Assembly (NCBI RefSeq): GCF_900103325.1
Contig: NZ_FMXM01000002.1
Coordinates: 558,001 to 622,000 of the forward strand
Source of the DNA: Mesorhizobium qingshengii
GTDB taxonomy: Bacteria; Pseudomonadota; Alphaproteobacteria; Rhizobiales; Rhizobiaceae
Length of the DNA stretch: 64,000 nt
Direction of reading: 5' to 3'
Shown: piece after piece, positions 43,799-52,402 of the stretch
Numbering within the stretch: the stretch's first letter is position 1
How the letters are laid out: each line of letters opens with the position of its first letter
The notes under the pieces: generated by a model
Database searches by the model: none
What the model was told of the DNA's origin: nothing
Seen by the model: only the letters and a program-made list of their open reading frames with translations
Program-made: the position numbers and the translations under genes

Positions 43799-44205
43799 CC
43801 AACACTGCGACCGAAACGCGCTCCGTCATTGTCGAACGTGAGATACCCTATCCGCCGGAAAAGATCTGGCGCGCGCTCACCCAACCGCACCTGATCGAGG
43901 AGTGGCTCATGAAGAACAACTTCAAGCCAGTCGTGGACCACCGTTTCAATCTTAGCGCGGACTGGGGCGGCGTCGACTGTCAGGTCCAGACGGTCGAGCC
44001 CAACAAGACGCTGTCCTACACCTGGGACACCAAGGATCTCGAGAGCGTGGTCACCTGGACGCTCACGGCTACGAGCACGGGAACCCACCTGCGCATGGAA
44101 CAGACCGGCTTCCGGTCGGATCAGCAGCCATACTACCGCGGCGCCACTGTCGGATGGCCGAGGTTCCTCGCAGCCCTGGAAGAGGCCCTGGCGCGGATAG
44201 ATTGA
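43795..44205 (+). CDS. SRPBCC-domain protein (AHSA1 family)
   Basis: A 136-residue protein of the START/Bet v1 fold as in Aha1. VEREIPYPPEKIWRALTQPHLIEEWLM begins the domain and TWTLTATSTGTHLRMEQTGF the closing strands, with a C-terminal helix GWPRFLAALEEALARI. It binds a hydrophobic ligand or acts as a small chaperone-like protein. Its start overlaps the ArsR stop (ATGA), a very common pair in rhizobia. Confidence 0.9.
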   Translation: MTNTATETRSVIVEREIPYPPEKIWRALTQPHLIEEWLMKNNFKPVVDHRFNLSADWGGVDCQVQTVEPNKTLSYTWDTKDLESVVTWTLTATSTGTHLRMEQTGFRSDQQPYYRGATVGWPRFLAALEEALARID

Positions 44206-44262
44206 AACCCGCCGGCAAGCGGATCGCTGGTCCGCTTCGGCTCGTTTTGACGGGAGGTCTCA

Positions 44263-44484
44263 TTGGACTGGAACTATTGGGTTCGGCAAATTCATCGCTG
44301 GCTGTCGATCATCTTTACGCTGACCGTCATTACCAACTTCGTCGCCATGGCATTGGGGCAGCCTCCCGCCTGGGTGGTCTACTCGCCGCTCTTGCCGCTG
44401 TTCTTGCTGCTGTTCAGCGGCCTGTACATGTTCGTGCTGCCGTATGTCGCCAAGGGACGCGGCGCGCAGCGTGCAAGCGGATAG
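44263..44484 (+). CDS. Small membrane protein
   Basis: A 73-residue protein with two predicted helices (SIIFTLTVITNFVAMAL and LLPLFLLLFSGLYMFVLP) and an Arg/Gly-rich end. It starts at TTG with GGGAGG just upstream. It is part of the ArsR/SRPBCC/DUF1801 group, where such small membrane genes are regular members. Function not known. Confidence 0.75.
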   Translation: MDWNYWVRQIHRWLSIIFTLTVITNFVAMALGQPPAWVVYSPLLPLFLLLFSGLYMFVLPYVAKGRGAQRASG

Positions 44485-44486
44485 GA

Positions 44487-44942
44487 ATGGGCGGAATGGT
44501 CAGGACGCAAGGGCAATCGACCAAGGTCGCGGCCAAGGCCGCACCGGTCCTGCTCTCGGGCGGCAACCCGCAAATCGCCAAGGGGGACGGCGACGCCCCG
44601 GTGCAGGCGTATATCGCCGCAATGCCGGGCTGGAAGCGCGGCCTGGGCGAGCGCCTCGACGCGCTCATCGAGCGGAACGTGCCTGCCCTACGCAAGGCGG
44701 TAAGATGGAACTCGCCGTTCTACGGCATCGAGGGCCAGGGCTGGTTCGTGACGTTTCATGTCTTTACCCGCTACGTGAAGGTGACCTTCTTCAGCGGCAT
44801 GTCGCTGCGGCCGATACCGCCAGGCGGCACGGTGAAAAGCAAGGACGCGCGCTGGATCGACATCCACGAAGGCGAGCTCGACGAGGCGCAAATGGCGGTC
44901 TGGGTCAAGCAGGCGGTCGCGCTGCCCGGCTGGATTCCATAG
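44487..44942 (+). CDS. DUF1801-domain protein
   Basis: A 151-residue protein of the YdhG-like DUF1801 fold: VQAYIAAMPGWKRGLGERLDALIERNVP at residues 33-60, then KAVRWNSPFYGIEGQGWF and the strand FHVFTRYVKVTFFSG. The fold is similar to that of frataxin/YdhG proteins. It lies two bases after the small membrane gene in the ArsR/SRPBCC group, and a second DUF1801 gene lies nearby. The start ATG at 44487 could also be 44496. Confidence 0.82.
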   Translation: MGGMVRTQGQSTKVAAKAAPVLLSGGNPQIAKGDGDAPVQAYIAAMPGWKRGLGERLDALIERNVPALRKAVRWNSPFYGIEGQGWFVTFHVFTRYVKVTFFSGMSLRPIPPGGTVKSKDARWIDIHEGELDEAQMAVWVKQAVALPGWIP

Positions 44943-45088
44943 CGACGGCAGGAACAGGCCTATCGGGCGCCAAGCGCATCGCGGCCTGGTGCGGATGTTG
45001 GCGCGGACCGGTTGAAAGCCTGACGACACAGTTCAAATCCCGCCCCTCCAGACAGGGCGGCACCGAACGCGACAAAGGAGAAATATCG

Positions 45089-45481
45089 ATGAAGATCAAG
45101 CTGACCACTATCCATGTGGACAACCAGGAAAACGCACTGCGCTTCTACACCGACGTGCTGGGCTTCACCAAAAAGGCTGATTTCAGCAACGGGCCCTATC
45201 GCTGGCTGACCGTGACCTCCCCCGATGATCCCGATGGAACAGAGCTGCAGCTCGCGCTCAATGACAACCCGGCCGCCAAGGCCTATCAGGAAGCCATCTT
45301 CAAGCAGGACCAGCCGGCGGTCATGTTCTTCACCGACGACATCAAAGGCGACTATGAGCGCACCAAGGCGAGCGGCGCCGCCTTCACCATGCCGCCGACC
45401 GAGGTGACCGGCTCGACCATCGCCCAGTTGAACGACACCTGCGGCAACCTTGTCCAAATCACCCAGTTGGCGCGCTGGTGA
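45089..45481 (+). CDS. VOC-family protein (glyoxalase-like)
   Basis: A 130-residue VOC protein with two modules: KLTTIHVDNQENALRFYTDVLGF opens the first, and VMFFTDDIKGDYERTKASGA the second, ending in NDTCGNLVQITQ. AAAGGAG lies eight bases before the ATG at 45089. It lies between two DUF1801 genes, in the usual order of this cluster. The substrate is not known. Confidence 0.88.
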   Translation: MKIKLTTIHVDNQENALRFYTDVLGFTKKADFSNGPYRWLTVTSPDDPDGTELQLALNDNPAAKAYQEAIFKQDQPAVMFFTDDIKGDYERTKASGAAFTMPPTEVTGSTIAQLNDTCGNLVQITQLARW

Positions 45482-45528
45482 CGGGCGGCAATCGAAACGC
45501 GGCGAGACACAGGAATTCGAGGTGCCCA

Positions 45529-45936
45529 ATGACTCCATCGGAACAGATCGACCAGTTGATTGCAGGACTGACGGATTGGCGCGGCAAGACGCTCGCCAGC
45601 GTCCGCAAGATCTTCCTTGAAGCCGACCCGGAGATCATCGAGGAGTGGAAGTGGATGGGCAGCCCGGTATGGTCCCGCGACGGGATCGTCGCGATCGGCA
45701 ACGCCCACAAAGACAAGGTGAAGCTCACCTTTTCCCATGGCGCCAGCTTGCCCGATCCCGACAAGCTGTTCAACAACGGCTTTGGCGGCAAGGTGTGGCG
45801 AGCGATCGATCTTTTCGAGGGTGACAAGCTCGATGAGGGTGCTCTGAAAGAGCTCGTCCGTGCCGCCATCGATTACAACAAGGCCAAAACGAAGAAGAAA
45901 GCGCCAGCGTCTGCTCGGGCGAACGTACAGAAGTAA
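45529..45936 (+). CDS. DUF1801-domain protein, second copy
   Basis: A 135-residue protein of the DUF1801 family. It has SEQIDQLIAGLTDWRGKTLASVRKIFLEADPEI at residues 4-36, EEWKWMGSPVWSRDGIVAIGNAHKDKVKLTF in the middle, and FNNGFGGKVWRAIDLFEGD. The C-terminus is Lys-rich (KAKTKKKAPASARANVQK). It is the last gene of the cluster and converges with the flavoprotein at 45998. Confidence 0.85.
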   Translation: MTPSEQIDQLIAGLTDWRGKTLASVRKIFLEADPEIIEEWKWMGSPVWSRDGIVAIGNAHKDKVKLTFSHGASLPDPDKLFNNGFGGKVWRAIDLFEGDKLDEGALKELVRAAIDYNKAKTKKKAPASARANVQK

Positions 45937-45997
45937 CGAGATCAAGCGCGCGACGACGGAGCCAAGGCGACGGCCAACCCAGGTGGGTGCTTTGACC

Positions 45998-47176
45998 TTA
46001 CGCCGCCTGCCCCGCCACCCAGCCCGACGACCACGCCCACTGGAAATTATAGCCACCCAGCCAACCCGTGACATCGACGGCTTCACCGATGAAGAACAGG
46101 CCCGGCACGGATTTCGCCTGCATTGTCTTCTGGTCAAGCCCGTTGGTGTCCACCCCGCCAAGCGTCACTTCGGCGGTGCGGTAGCCCTCCGAACCGGCCG
46201 GCTTGATGCGCCAGTCGTTGACTGCTACTGCGACGGTTCTGATCTGGGCGTCCGAAAGATCGGCGAGGTTGCCGTCGATTCCGGTGCGCTCGGCGATTGA
46301 TTGTGCAAGCCGTTTCGGCAGATGATTTGCCAGCACCGTCTGCACCGCTTGCCGCCCATTGCCGTGCTTGGCGGTGCGAATGAGGTCAGCCACATCGACC
46401 CCCGGCAGCATGGCGATACGGATTTCGTCGCCCTCCCGCCAGTAAGACGAGATTTGCAGGATGGATGGTCCGCTGACGCCGCGATGCGTGAACAGCATCG
46501 CTTCTGAAAACCGCGCCTTGCCGCAAGCGACTTCCGCGTCGACAGCATTGCCGGCCAATGGCGCCAGCCGTTCGAGCGTTTTTGCGTCGAAGGTCAGCGG
46601 TACCAGCGCCGGCCGCGTTTCGACAACGGCAAGGCCAAACCGTTCGGCGAGCTCATAGCCAAAGCCCGTCGCCCCCATCTTGGGGATCGACTTGCCGCCG
46701 CACGCCACGACCAGGGACTGACAAGCGATCGTGCCGGTGGAGAGAGTGAGCACGAACCCTTCCGGGGTTTTGCGGACATCCTTCACCGCGGTTGACAGTA
46801 CCAGCTCCACGCCCCTGCCCTGCATTTCCGAGACCAGCATGTCGATGATCTGGCGCGCGGAGCCGTCACAGAACAGTTGCCCCAGCGTCTTCTCGTGATA
46901 GGCAATGCGGTGGCGGTCGACGAGCGCGATGAAGTCGCGCTGCGTATAGCGGCTGAGCGCCGAAATGCAGAAATGCGGATTCGCCGACAGAAAATTCCTG
47001 GGGCTGGCGTGGATGTTGGTGAAGTTGCACCGCCCACCGCCGGAGATCCGGATCTTTTCGCCAGGCATCGCGGCGTGATCGAGGATCAGCACCGAACGGC
47101 CGCGCTTGGCCGCCTCCGCGGCGCACATCATTCCGGCGGCGCCGGCGCCGATGATCACGACATCATAGGATTGCAT
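45998..47176 (-). CDS. NAD(P)/FAD-dependent oxidoreductase, HI0933/YhiN family
   Basis: A 392-residue flavoprotein. The N-terminus SYDVVIIGAGAAGMMCAAEAAKRGRSVLILDHA binds FAD, and the family hallmark GEKIRISGGGRCNFTN follows. The C-terminus DVTGWLGGYNFQWAWSSG closes the FAD site. Members (HI0933, YhiN) are widespread and have no assigned substrate; some act in nucleoside or aminoacid modification. The ATG at 47176 is selected over the nine-codon extension. Single gene. Confidence 0.92.
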   Translation of the reverse strand: MQSYDVVIIGAGAAGMMCAAEAAKRGRSVLILDHAAMPGEKIRISGGGRCNFTNIHASPRNFLSANPHFCISALSRYTQRDFIALVDRHRIAYHEKTLGQLFCDGSARQIIDMLVSEMQGRGVELVLSTAVKDVRKTPEGFVLTLSTGTIACQSLVVACGGKSIPKMGATGFGYELAERFGLAVVETRPALVPLTFDAKTLERLAPLAGNAVDAEVACGKARFSEAMLFTHRGVSGPSILQISSYWREGDEIRIAMLPGVDVADLIRTAKHGNGRQAVQTVLANHLPKRLAQSIAERTGIDGNLADLSDAQIRTVAVAVNDWRIKPAGSEGYRTAEVTLGGVDTNGLDQKTMQAKSVPGLFFIGEAVDVTGWLGGYNFQWAWSSGWVAGQAA

Positions 47177-47287
47177 AAGACTAATCGTTCCCGCTCGACC
47201 CACTCATTTTGGGGCGCGCCACTTGTGCTGCCTGATACCGCGAACAGGCCGGACAGCCAACAGACAAGAACAGCCGAACGAAGGGCT

Positions 47288-48025
47288 CTAGCTCAGCGTC
47301 TCGGCGAAGAGCGTCGTCAATCGCTTCCAGTGGCGCTCGGCGCCGGTCGCATCGAAGACGCTGTGGTCCGGCACGCACCAGCCATGCGCCATGCCGACAT
47401 AGTTCTCGATTGTGTGGTCGACTTCCGCAACCCGCAGCGCCTCGGCCAGTCGCGCCGACTGTTCCGGCGGGAAACTCCTGTCGACACCCGCCGTGCCGAC
47501 ATAGAGACGCGCCTTGATCGACGCTGCCTTGCGATGCGGGCTGTCGGCGGCGTCGCTGGCCAGATTGCCGCCATGGAAGCTCGCGGCCGCCCCTATCCTC
47601 TCGGGGTAGCTGGCGGCGGCGTTCAGTGACCGTGCGCCGCCCATGCAATAGCCGACGGTACCGATCGGCCCGGTGACACCTTCGCCGGCGAGCGCATCGA
47701 GGAACGCGGCGCTGTCGCGGATGGTCATGTCCTGCGTGGTGCCGCTGACCAGTGCCATCAGTGCTGCCTTCGTCTTCTCCTCGGCGAAGGCAGTCTTGGC
47801 GTCAAACGGCCCGTAGGGCGCATTGCGGTAGAACAGGTCCGGCACCAGCACCGCATAGCCCTCGTTCGCCAGCCGCTCGGCCATGCCATGGAGCGCCGGC
47901 CGAGGACCGAAGGCGTCCATGTAGAGGATGACGCCGGCCATGGCCGGGGACACGACTGACGGGCGAAACAGCCCGGCCTTTGCCGTGCCGTCATTGGTCT
48001 TGATCTGGAGGTCCTGTTTCGTCAT
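47288..48025 (-). CDS. Dienelactone hydrolase family protein
   Basis: A 245-residue alpha/beta hydrolase. The Cys nucleophile lies in GTVGYCMGGARS, the Asp in AGVDRSFPPE and the His in VGMAHGWCVPD, the Cys-Asp-His triad of dienelactone hydrolases. The wild-type family opens dienelactones in chloroaromatic breakdown, but most soil paralogues have another ester or lactone substrate. The gene stands alone between the flavoprotein and the Fe-S protein. Confidence 0.9.
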   Translation of the reverse strand: MTKQDLQIKTNDGTAKAGLFRPSVVSPAMAGVILYMDAFGPRPALHGMAERLANEGYAVLVPDLFYRNAPYGPFDAKTAFAEEKTKAALMALVSGTTQDMTIRDSAAFLDALAGEGVTGPIGTVGYCMGGARSLNAAASYPERIGAAASFHGGNLASDAADSPHRKAASIKARLYVGTAGVDRSFPPEQSARLAEALRVAEVDHTIENYVGMAHGWCVPDHSVFDATGAERHWKRLTTLFAETLS

Positions 48026-48131
48026 CGCCCGCTCCGTTCACCGGTTGGGCGATACATATCCGCGCGAGCCGCCAGGGCAAGGCGTTCCCTGAACCTGGCA
48101 GTCAACATTTCGTGCAAGGTCGCGTGACGAG

Positions 48132-48821
48132 TTACAGACCGGCGAATGCCGCCATGTGGAAGGCCTGGACCTCGGGGGGATAGCGATAGTCCGCGCCGTA
48201 AGGGCAGGCATTGCGGTCGAGACAGCCGCCGGTTCGGCAAGGCGCCCCGTCCGCACCACGCACATGTGCCAGACAGGCCTGATGCGCAAAGCCGTCGGCC
48301 GAATAGGCATCGACCGGACAGGATTTCAGGCAAGGCTTGTCGGCACATGCATCGCAAAGGTGAATCGCTTCGCGAGCTTCTTGAAGTGCGATCGCTTCCT
48401 CGAACAGCAGCGCGCCACGATAGGCGTGCCAGAGCCCATATTGCGGATGCATCAGGATACCGAGTGGCGACGGCTTCAGCCCCTCCGCCCGCATCGCCCA
48501 TTGCTGGAACGGCAGATAAGGCTTGTCGGAGGGCGAGACCGCCCGCGCTCCGAATGTGTCCGCGACGGCGCCAATGACCTGCCGCGACCAGCTGTCCAGC
48601 GGATTGTCGATCACCTGTGGCTGCTGCTCGCGCCAGCGCAGGAAATGCGGCCAGGGAGTTGTACCCGCCTGCCCCACCAGCAGGACGGACCTGGCCGGCG
48701 CGCCAGAGGGGCCATGTGGAGCCTCCTCGCCATCCGTGAAAGTAAAGCCGCCGCGAAGGATGAGGCCGTTGGCGCAAAGCGCGGCCGCCAGATCTTCAAC
48801 CCGGCCGCGCACAGCAATCAT
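48132..48821 (-). CDS. Iron-sulfur (ferredoxin-type) protein next to MttB 2
   Basis: A 229-residue protein with a C-terminal ferredoxin-like region. CDACADKPCLKSCPVDAY gives C-x2-C-x4-C-x3-C, and C-x12-C-x4-C-x4-C follows (ACLAHV... to NACPYG). These fit a [4Fe-4S] site, perhaps two, as in the C-terminal part of epoxyqueuosine reductase-like proteins. The N-terminal 150 residues have the same kind of layout but no corrinoid-binding motif. It is 89 bases downstream of MttB 2 and transcribed the same way. It may bring low-potential electrons to the corrinoid activator; this is inference. Confidence 0.72.
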   Translation of the reverse strand: MIAVRGRVEDLAAALCANGLILRGGFTFTDGEEAPHGPSGAPARSVLLVGQAGTTPWPHFLRWREQQPQVIDNPLDSWSRQVIGAVADTFGARAVSPSDKPYLPFQQWAMRAEGLKPSPLGILMHPQYGLWHAYRGALLFEEAIALQEAREAIHLCDACADKPCLKSCPVDAYSADGFAHQACLAHVRGADGAPCRTGGCLDRNACPYGADYRYPPEVQAFHMAAFAGL

Positions 48822-48910
48822 TCCTTCTTGACCGGATCGGAGAAAGCGCTCCGCCAGACTTCCTTGTGGATGATGTTGGCGACTTTAGCCCCGCCTGACT
48901 CGGGCTCCTT

Positions 48911-50485
48911 TCAAGTGAAGGCGTCGGGCATCGATCCCTTCTTCTTGGCGATGAAGTCCTTCAACGCTTCGTCGATGGCCGGATCGAGATATGGCGCCTC
49001 GTAGCTTTCCAGCCAGCGGCGTGCGAGCTCGTTGGCGCGCTGCGGCGCGGTCTTCTCGCCCTCGGCCAGCCACTGCTCGTAGGAATTGTTGTCGGCGATG
49101 TTGGAACGGTAGAAGGCGGTCTGGAAATTGGCCTGGGTGTGGTCGCAGCCGAGATAATGGCTGCCCGGGCCGACCTGGCGGATGGCGTCCATCGCCTGGC
49201 CGTTTTCCGACAGGTCGATGCCTTCGGAGAACTTCTGCGTCATGCCGAGCTGGTCGATGTCCATCATGAACTTCTCGTAGCAGGACGCCAGCCCACCCTC
49301 GAGCCAGCCGGCCGAGTGGAGGACGAAATTGGTGCCCGCCAGGATGGTCGAGTTCAGCGTGTTGGCGCTTTCATAAGCCGCCTGCGCATCCGGGATCTTC
49401 GAGGCGCACAGCGAGCCGCCGGTGCGGAACGGCAGGCCGACGCGGCGCGCAAGCTGTGCCGCGCCATAGGACACCAGCGACGGCTCCGGCGTGCCGAAGG
49501 TCGGCGCACCGGACTGCATCGAGATGGAGGAAGCAAAGGTGCCGAACAGCACCGGTGCACCCGGGCGGATCAGCTGCGTGAACGACGCGCCGGCCAGCAC
49601 CTCGGCCAGGACCTGCGTCAGCGTGCCGGCAACCGTCACCGGGCTCATCGCGCCGGCAAGGATGAACGGCGTGACGATGCAGGCCTGGTTGTGGCGCGCA
49701 TAGACCTTCAGCGCGCCAAGCATGGTCTCGTCGAACACCATCGGCGAGTTGGCGTTGATCAGGCTGGTCAGCACAGTGTTGTTCTCGACGAAATCGTCGC
49801 CGAACACGATCTTGGCCATCGCCACCGTATCCTCGGCGCGCTCCGGCGCCGTCACCGACCCCATGAACGGCTTGTCCGAATACTTTATGTGCGAATAGAT
49901 CATGTCGAGATGGCGCTTGTTGACCGGCACGTCGACCGGTTCGCACACCGTGCCACCGGAATGGTGGATCGACGGCGCCATGTAGGCGAGCTTCACGAAA
50001 TTCTGGAAATCCTCGATCGTCGCGTAGCGCCTGACGCCATCGAGGTCGCGCACGAAGGGCGGGCCGTAGACCGGTGCGAAGACAGTGGCGTTGCCGCCGA
50101 TCTGCACCGAGCGTTCGGAATTGCGGGCATGCTGGGTGTAGATGGGCGGCGCGGTCTTGAGCAGCGAGCGGCAGAGACCCTTGGGAAAATGCACGCGCTC
50201 GCCCTTGACGTCGGCGCCGGCTTCTTTCCACAGCTGCAGCGCTTCCGCATCGTCGCGGAAGATGATGCCGATCTCTTCCAGCACCGTATCGGTGTTCTTC
50301 TCGATCAGCGCCAGGCCTTCCTCGTCGAGCACCTCATAAACGTTGATCTTGCGCTTGATGTAGGTGAGCTGGGTGCCGGGACCGCCACCCGAACGCGCCG
50401 CACGCCGGGCGGCAGCCCCACCGCTTGCGCCGCGTCCGCGCCGCGCGTTTGACGCCTCTTGGTCGACTGCCGCGTGCTCGCTCAT
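48911..50485 (-). CDS. MttB-superfamily methyltransferase 2 (trimethylamine methyltransferase family, non-pyrrolysine)
   Basis: A 524-residue TIM-barrel methyltransferase without in-frame UAG. It shares with MttB 1 the landmarks EEIGI near residue 70, TPFILAGAMSPVTVAGTL in the middle and HSAGWLEGGLASCYEK near the end, but differs throughout otherwise, so the substrates probably differ. Residues 15-38 (RRGRGASGG...RRAARSGGG) are Arg/Gly-rich and precede the barrel. It is divergent from the corrinoid protein gene (290 bases), which makes it the likely main partner of that protein. The Fe-S protein follows it. The substrate (glycine betaine, proline betaine, carnitine or other) cannot be read. 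Confidence 0.88.
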   Translation of the reverse strand: MSEHAAVDQEASNARRGRGASGGAAARRAARSGGGPGTQLTYIKRKINVYEVLDEEGLALIEKNTDTVLEEIGIIFRDDAEALQLWKEAGADVKGERVHFPKGLCRSLLKTAPPIYTQHARNSERSVQIGGNATVFAPVYGPPFVRDLDGVRRYATIEDFQNFVKLAYMAPSIHHSGGTVCEPVDVPVNKRHLDMIYSHIKYSDKPFMGSVTAPERAEDTVAMAKIVFGDDFVENNTVLTSLINANSPMVFDETMLGALKVYARHNQACIVTPFILAGAMSPVTVAGTLTQVLAEVLAGASFTQLIRPGAPVLFGTFASSISMQSGAPTFGTPEPSLVSYGAAQLARRVGLPFRTGGSLCASKIPDAQAAYESANTLNSTILAGTNFVLHSAGWLEGGLASCYEKFMMDIDQLGMTQKFSEGIDLSENGQAMDAIRQVGPGSHYLGCDHTQANFQTAFYRSNIADNNSYEQWLAEGEKTAPQRANELARRWLESYEAPYLDPAIDEALKDFIAKKKGSMPDAFT

Positions 50486-50643
50486 GATCGCTCTTCCCTG
50501 AATATCGCCTGGCCCGAATATGGACAGGTCCGGAACCGTTGCGGCCGCATATCGCCGCTGCTTGCCGGATCGTAGCCATGCACCCTATTCGAAACGGCCC
50601 GTCAGCGCCAACGCCTGTCGCAAAATCGACAAGAAATCCAATA

Positions 50644-50682
50644 GATTTGCGGTCGCTTTCCTTTTGCGGGAAGTCGCAAATC
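50644..50682. promoter_or_regulatory. Inverted repeat in the divergent mttB 2/corrinoid promoter region
   Basis: GATTTGCG (50644-50651) and CGCAAATC (50675-50682) form a perfect eight-base repeat with a 23-base spacer between the two divergent genes. The right arm contains GTCGCAAAT, also present as a full palindrome at 63876-63897. It could be an operator for a shared regulator of both transcripts. Confidence 0.4.
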
Positions 50683-50775
50683 AGCTATGGATGCATGCCC
50701 CTAGCGGGTTAGGTATGAACGCGAATATTTTGTGCTTTGCGACACGGTCGCGATGCCGGCAGGAGCTCGATACAA

Positions 50776-51474
50776 ATGTCCGACGACGAGATCATCCTTT
50801 CCGAACTTTCCGACGACGAGTTGGTGCAGCAGATGCACGACGATCTTTATGACGGGCTGAAGGAAGAGATCGAGGAAGGCACGCAGATCCTGCTCGAGCG
50901 CGGCTGGGTGCCCTACAAGGTGCTGACCGAGGCGCTGGTCGAAGGCATGCGCATCGTCGGCGAGGATTTTCGCGACGGCATCCTGTTCGTGCCGGAAGTG
51001 CTGCTTTCGGCCAACGCCATGAAGGCCGGCATGTTCATCCTGCGCCCGCTGCTTGCCGCCACCGGCGCGCCCAAGCAGGGCAAGATGGTGATCGGCACCG
51101 TCAAGGGCGACATCCACGATATCGGCAAGAACCTCGTCGGCATGATGATGGAGGGTGCGGGCTTCGACGTCATCGACCTCGGCATCAACAATGCGGTCGA
51201 AAAATATCTCGATGCGATCGAGCAGCATCAGCCCGACATCATCGGCATGTCGGCACTGCTGACCACCACCATGCCCTACATGAAGGTCGTCATCGACACG
51301 ATGAAGGAAAAGGGCATCCGCGACGACTATGTCGTGCTGGTCGGCGGCGCGCCTCTCAACGAGGAATTCGGCAAGGCCGTCGGCGCCGACGCCTATTGCC
51401 GCGACGCCGCGGTGGCGGTCGAGACCGCCAAGGACTACATGAAGCGCAAGCACAACGTGCGCGCGTCAGCCTGA
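50776..51474 (+). CDS. Corrinoid protein (B12-binding methyl carrier)
   Basis: A 232-residue methyl-carrying protein. The N-terminal helical cap (1-95) is followed by a Rossmann-like B12 domain with the full signature D112-x-H114-x2-G117 in VKGDIHDIGKN, S159-x-L161, and GG at 190-191. His114 replaces the lower axial base. It accepts the methyl from an MttB-type enzyme and gives it to the methyl-THF-forming enzyme at 57281. AGGAG precedes the ATG at 50776. A terminator follows at 51507-51532, so it is a one-gene transcript, though it stands divergent from MttB 2. Confidence 0.93.
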   Translation: MSDDEIILSELSDDELVQQMHDDLYDGLKEEIEEGTQILLERGWVPYKVLTEALVEGMRIVGEDFRDGILFVPEVLLSANAMKAGMFILRPLLAATGAPKQGKMVIGTVKGDIHDIGKNLVGMMMEGAGFDVIDLGINNAVEKYLDAIEQHQPDIIGMSALLTTTMPYMKVVIDTMKEKGIRDDYVVLVGGAPLNEEFGKAVGADAYCRDAAVAVETAKDYMKRKHNVRASA

Positions 51475-51506
51475 CCCAAGGCCATCAGGATGGACCGACA
51501 AGAAAA

Positions 51507-51532
51507 GCCGCGCCTTGCAGCGCGGCTTTTTT
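51507..51532 (+). terminator. Rho-independent terminator
   Basis: GCCGCGC (51507-51513) pairs with GCGCGGC (51520-51526) around CTTGCA and is followed by six T. It lies 32 bases after the corrinoid protein stop. AAAA before the stem lets it serve the opposite strand too, after the entericidin gene. Confidence 0.9.
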
Positions 51533-51560
51533 GTTCCCAGATGATGGTCGAGGCTGCCGA

Positions 51561-51698
51561 TCAGTTGGCGACAGTGTCCTTGACCGCCCTGGCTGTCGAT
51601 TTGACGTCCTTGCCGACGCCGCGGACGGTGTTCGCGCAAGCCGTTAGGGCCAGAACACTGGCAAGAATGGCAATCGGTGCGATGCGTAACGGTTTCAT
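51561..51698 (-). CDS. Entericidin-type small lipoprotein
   Basis: A 45-residue lipoprotein. The signal is MKPLRIAPIAILASVLALTAC with a lipobox LTAC, followed by the entericidin-type tail NTVRGVGKDVKSTARAVKDT. Entericidins A/B form a toxin-antidote pair of lipoproteins in enterics and general membrane-stress lipoproteins elsewhere. GAGGGAGA precedes the start. Convergent with the corrinoid gene across the shared terminator. Confidence 0.88.
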   Translation of the reverse strand: MKPLRIAPIAILASVLALTACANTVRGVGKDVKSTARAVKDTVAN

Positions 51699-51762
51699 GG
51701 ACGGTGTCTCCCTCAATAGATAAATTAGCCCCACAGCAACGAAGGCCGGCTTGACTGGTTCC

Positions 51763-52392
51763 ATGGCCAAAACACTGAAAACGAAACCGAATCAAGGCGA
51801 CAGGCTGCTTGTCATCGCCTGCGGGATGATTGCGCGTGAAGTTTTGGCCGTCAAGGAACAGCTCGGGCTGGATCATCTCGAATTGACCTGCCTGCCGGCG
51901 GAATTCCATTTCTATCCGGACCGCATCGCGCCGGCCATGGACAAGGCCATCGAAAAGGCCAAGGCCGAGGGCTACGAACACATCTTCGTCGGCTATGCCG
52001 ATTGCGGAACCGGCGGCCTGCTCGACCGTATCTGCGAGAAGCACGGCGTTGAGCGCATGGCCGGCCCGCATTGCTTCGCCTTCTATCAAGGCATGGAGGC
52101 CTATGCGAGGGTCGCCGATGGCGACATGATGTCCTTCTATATGACCGACTTCCTGTGCCGCCAGTTCGACGCCTTTTTCATGAAGCCGCTCGGCCTCGAC
52201 AAGCACCCGGAGCTGATCAAGGACTATTTCGGCAACTATGAGAAGCTGATCTATCTGGCCCAGACCGACGATCCGGAGCTCGACAAGGTCGCCGAAAAGG
52301 CCGCCAAAATGCTCGGCCTCGTCTATGAACGCCGCGCGACCGGCTATGGCGACCTGACGGCCGGAATGGCGCAGGCCGCGGCGCATTCCTGA
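51763..52392 (+). CDS. DUF1638-domain protein of the methyltransferase cluster
   Basis: A 209-residue protein. Family-like parts are LLVIACGMIAREVLAVKEQLG, VGYADCGTGGLLDRICEKHG and AGPHCFAFYQGM, with three conserved Cys and a His that could bind a metal, plus a later YDL/WL-type region. DUF1638 genes recur near MttB and corrinoid genes in methanogens and bacteria, and their biochemical role is unknown. A TTG at 51751 precedes the chosen ATG at 51763. It may help corrinoid or cofactor handling; this is inference. Confidence 0.78.
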   Translation: MAKTLKTKPNQGDRLLVIACGMIAREVLAVKEQLGLDHLELTCLPAEFHFYPDRIAPAMDKAIEKAKAEGYEHIFVGYADCGTGGLLDRICEKHGVERMAGPHCFAFYQGMEAYARVADGDMMSFYMTDFLCRQFDAFFMKPLGLDKHPELIKDYFGNYEKLIYLAQTDDPELDKVAEKAAKMLGLVYERRATGYGDLTAGMAQAAAHS

Positions 52393-52402
52393 CGCGCGCG
52401 GA

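Noticed and set aside
29483..50485. Possible pyrrolysine (UAG) readthrough in the MttB genes
   Set aside because: Both frames run full length for the family without an internal TAG, so these are the non-pyrrolysine type.
50486..50775. Cobalamin riboswitch upstream of the corrinoid or methyltransferase genes
   Set aside because: I looked for the B12-box word and the folded core here, and also before the cupin-cobQ pair, and saw neither.
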